From positions 868,001 to 932,000 of the forward strand of contig NZ_OZ241968.1 of the NCBI RefSeq assembly GCF_965204125.1: 64,000 nt of DNA. The letters are read 5' to 3'. The first letter of the stretch is position 1, and the number at the start of each line of letters is the position of its first letter. This DNA comes from Poriferisodalis sp965204125 (GTDB lineage: Bacteria > Actinomycetota > Acidimicrobiia > Acidimicrobiales > Poriferisodalaceae). Under the pieces are notes generated by a model. The model made no database searches. It was not told the origin of the DNA and saw nothing but the letters and a program-made list of their open reading frames with translations. The position numbers and the translations under genes are program-made. This document shows positions 62,478-64,000 of the stretch, piece by piece.

Positions 62478-63325
62478 CAGCCGGCCTCGGAGGGGGCGGG
62501 GACAACGCAGTTGCCGTCGGCGAGGGCGCCGTTGAGGTTGCCCGAGCGGAAGCCTTCCAGGTCGAGCGTGACATATCGGTAGCCGACGCCGCGGACCGCC
62601 TCCACGACGGCTTCACGTCGGCGGACCGCCTCGGCGAGATCATCGAGCGGCAGCTCGATACGCGCCGTGTCGCCGTAGTCGCGCACCCGTAGCTGGCCGA
62701 AGCCCAGCCGGCGCAGTGCCGCCTCGGCTCGGTCGAGCCGTGCCAGCAAGGGCACCGTCACCTGCGTGCCATAGGGCACCCGCGAGGCGAGGCACGCAGC
62801 CGCCGGCTTGTCCCATGTGCGCAGACCCAGGTCGGCGCTGACCGCGCGGACATCGGCCTTGGCGAAGCCCGCTTCCACCAGCGGGAAGCGGGCGCCCCGG
62901 TCGCGTGCAGCGTGCTGGCCCGGCCGGTGATCGCCGAGGTCATCGAGGTTCACGCCCAGCACCACCGTGGCGCCCCGCGCAGCCGCCAGGGGCTCGAGTT
63001 GGTCCATGAGGGCCGATTTGCAGTGGAAACAGCGGTCTGCATCGTTGACGCGGTACGCGGCGCGCGTCATCTCGTCGGTCTCGACGGTCTGCCACGCCAG
63101 TCCCCACTCGGCCGCCAGGGCCGCGCAGTCGGCGGCCTCGTCGGTTGCGAGGCTGGGCGAGACAGCCGTCACGCACAGCGCCGTATCGCCCAGCACGTCG
63201 TTGGCCGCCCAAGCCACCAGCGACGAGTCGACACCGCCGCTGAACGCCACCACCACCGGTCCCGACTGCGAGAAGAACCCGCGCAGCCGCTCAAGCTTCC
63301 CGTCGGCGGGCTCAGCGCCGGGCAT
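62477..63325 (-). CDS. larE: ATP-dependent sacrificial sulfur transferase LarE
   Basis: 282 residues from ATG 63323-63325, preceded by GGGAG seven bases upstream; ATG 63355 is the alternative. PP-loop VVAFSGGVDSSLVAWAA at the N terminus, RCFHCKSALMDQL, VLGVNLDDLGDHRPGQHAA and the KPAAACLASRVPYG segment, whose Cys corresponds to the sacrificial sulfur donor of single-Cys LarE. LarE adds sulfur to the pyridinium-dicarboxylate precursor of the nickel-pincer cofactor of lactate racemase and related racemases. LarB and LarC are absent here, so partners lie elsewhere or the enzyme serves another thiolation. Confidence 0.88.
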   Translation of the reverse strand: MPGAEPADGKLERLRGFFSQSGPVVVAFSGGVDSSLVAWAANDVLGDTALCVTAVSPSLATDEAADCAALAAEWGLAWQTVETDEMTRAAYRVNDADRCFHCKSALMDQLEPLAAARGATVVLGVNLDDLGDHRPGQHAARDRGARFPLVEAGFAKADVRAVSADLGLRTWDKPAAACLASRVPYGTQVTVPLLARLDRAEAALRRLGFGQLRVRDYGDTARIELPLDDLAEAVRRREAVVEAVRGVGYRYVTLDLEGFRSGNLNGALADGNCVVPAPSEAG

Positions 63326-63374
63326 CTCGTCGCTCCCGCCCTCGCCCAACGTCATCAGTGCGGCGCCGGGCGAT

Positions 63375-64000
63375 TCAGAGCCGGTCGGCCGGGATGGCGT
63401 AGAACAGCTCGGCGCCGCCGGTGACCGCGGGCACCAGCCCGCGAGCCGACGGCAGGATCTGGTCGGCATAGAAGCGAGCGGTGGCCACCTTGTCGGCGAG
63501 GAACTGCGGCGACGCAGCGCCGTCAGCCGTCGCAGCGCCCCCGTCGCGGGCGTCCGCAACCGTCAGGCCCTGCCCTGCCAGCAGCCCAGCGGCTGCCTCC
63601 GCACTGCGACCCAGCAGCCAGCCGCCGACCACCACGCCGGCCAGCCGCATGAACGGCGACGAGCCCGCGGCCACATCGTTCGGCGCCGCCGAGAGCTGGC
63701 CGCCCAGCCACATCGCCGCTTCGCCCATCGCCGCAACGCCATCGCCCAGCGCAACCCCGATCGCAGCCAGATCGGCATCGTCGCTCGCGGCCAGGCTGCC
63801 TGCAGTTGCGCCCATCTCGCCGATGAGCCGTGCCATGGCCTCCCCGCCTCCGAGCGGCAGCTTGCGGAAGGCCAGGTCGGCCGCCTGGATGCCGTTGGTG
63901 CCCTCGTAGATCGGGGCGATCCGGCTGTCGCGCCAGTGCTGCGCGGCGCCGGTCTCCTCCACATAGCCCATGCCGCCGTGCACCTGCACCCCGAGCGAGG
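63375..64000 (-). CDS. Acyl-CoA dehydrogenase, C-terminal part; 5' end beyond the window
   Basis: About 208 residues visible. VQVHGGMGYVEETGAAQHWRDSRIAPIYEGTNGIQAADLAF is the C-terminal FAD/substrate-contact segment of the large acyl-CoA dehydrogenase class (those with an extra C-terminal helical domain). The catalytic Glu region follows the IYEGTNGIQ motif. It catalyses alpha,beta-desaturation of an acyl-CoA. Its stop is 49 bases upstream of the chosen larE start. The N-terminal two thirds are outside. Confidence 0.88.
   Translation of the reverse strand, partial: SLGVQVHGGMGYVEETGAAQHWRDSRIAPIYEGTNGIQAADLAFRKLPLGGGEAMARLIGEMGATAGSLAASDDADLAAIGVALGDGVAAMGEAAMWLGGQLSAAPNDVAAGSSPFMRLAGVVVGGWLLGRSAEAAAGLLAGQGLTVADARDGGAATADGAASPQFLADKVATARFYADQILPSARGLVPAVTGGAELFYAIPADRL

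Overview
The window is a high-GC chromosome segment with tightly packed, overlapping genes (ATGA, TGATG and GTGA junctions are common). Gene content points to an actinobacterium, possibly of the Acidimicrobiia: an LLM-family flavin/F420-type oxidoreductase, HemY-type porphyrinogen oxidase next to HemE, a HelD/HelR-type RNA polymerase recycling motor, Lhr helicase, PAC2 protein, GlnD, LarE, a cyclase-AAA-TPR regulator and several acyl-CoA genes. This placement is an inference from gene content. No rRNA, tRNA or CRISPR array was recognised.

1-6.3 kb is catabolic in flavour: a truncated sulfatase coupled to an SRPBCC protein, an LLM oxidoreductase, a NIPSNAP-like protein, and a coupled three-gene operon (HpaB-type hydroxylase, AA_synth protein, metal-dependent amidohydrolase). 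6.3-9.7 kb holds cell-envelope genes (DM13 protein, DsbB, MFS exporter). 9.8-14.5 kb holds fatty-acyl-CoA metabolism (enoyl-CoA hydratase, 3-hydroxyacyl-CoA dehydrogenase, APH-like kinase, B12-binding protein) with an HtrA protease fused into the same transcription unit. 14.5-24.1 kb holds a 1,227-residue adenylate cyclase/AAA/TPR regulator and a MacB-like ABC exporter (two FtsX-type permeases plus ATPase). 24.2-36 kb holds housekeeping genes: Lhr, CDGSH protein, HelR-like motor, a lipoprotein N-acyltransferase homologue with a changed catalytic residue, HemY and HemE.

36.1-53.2 kb is an accessory island with a less GC-biased look than its flanks. It starts with a small toxin/antitoxin-like pair. 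Next come a GHKL (MORC/MutL/Hsp90-type) ATPase and a 641-residue protein that resembles DruA (DUF4338) on the plus strand. Converging on them is a four-gene operon on the minus strand: a 987-residue protein of unknown family, a second unknown protein, an 1,842-residue DEAH helicase with a C-terminal DUF1998/MZB module (DruE-like), and a RecB/Cas4-type nuclease with an iron-sulfur cluster signature. The second gene of this operon is split by an IS1380-family element (17-bp inverted repeats, CTAG target duplication). Removing the element with one CTAG restores one open frame of about 358 codons. I read the whole as a Druantia/DISARM-related anti-phage locus of unusual composition, probably damaged in this genome.

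53.4-64 kb returns to chromosomal genes: a glycosyltransferase-methyltransferase-toroid protein operon facing a methyltransferase-GtrA pair (glycan or glycolipid work), DoxX, a GNAT acetyltransferase, a PAC2 protein, GlnD with a small conserved-looking partner and LarE in one coupled operon, and the 3' end of an acyl-CoA dehydrogenase.
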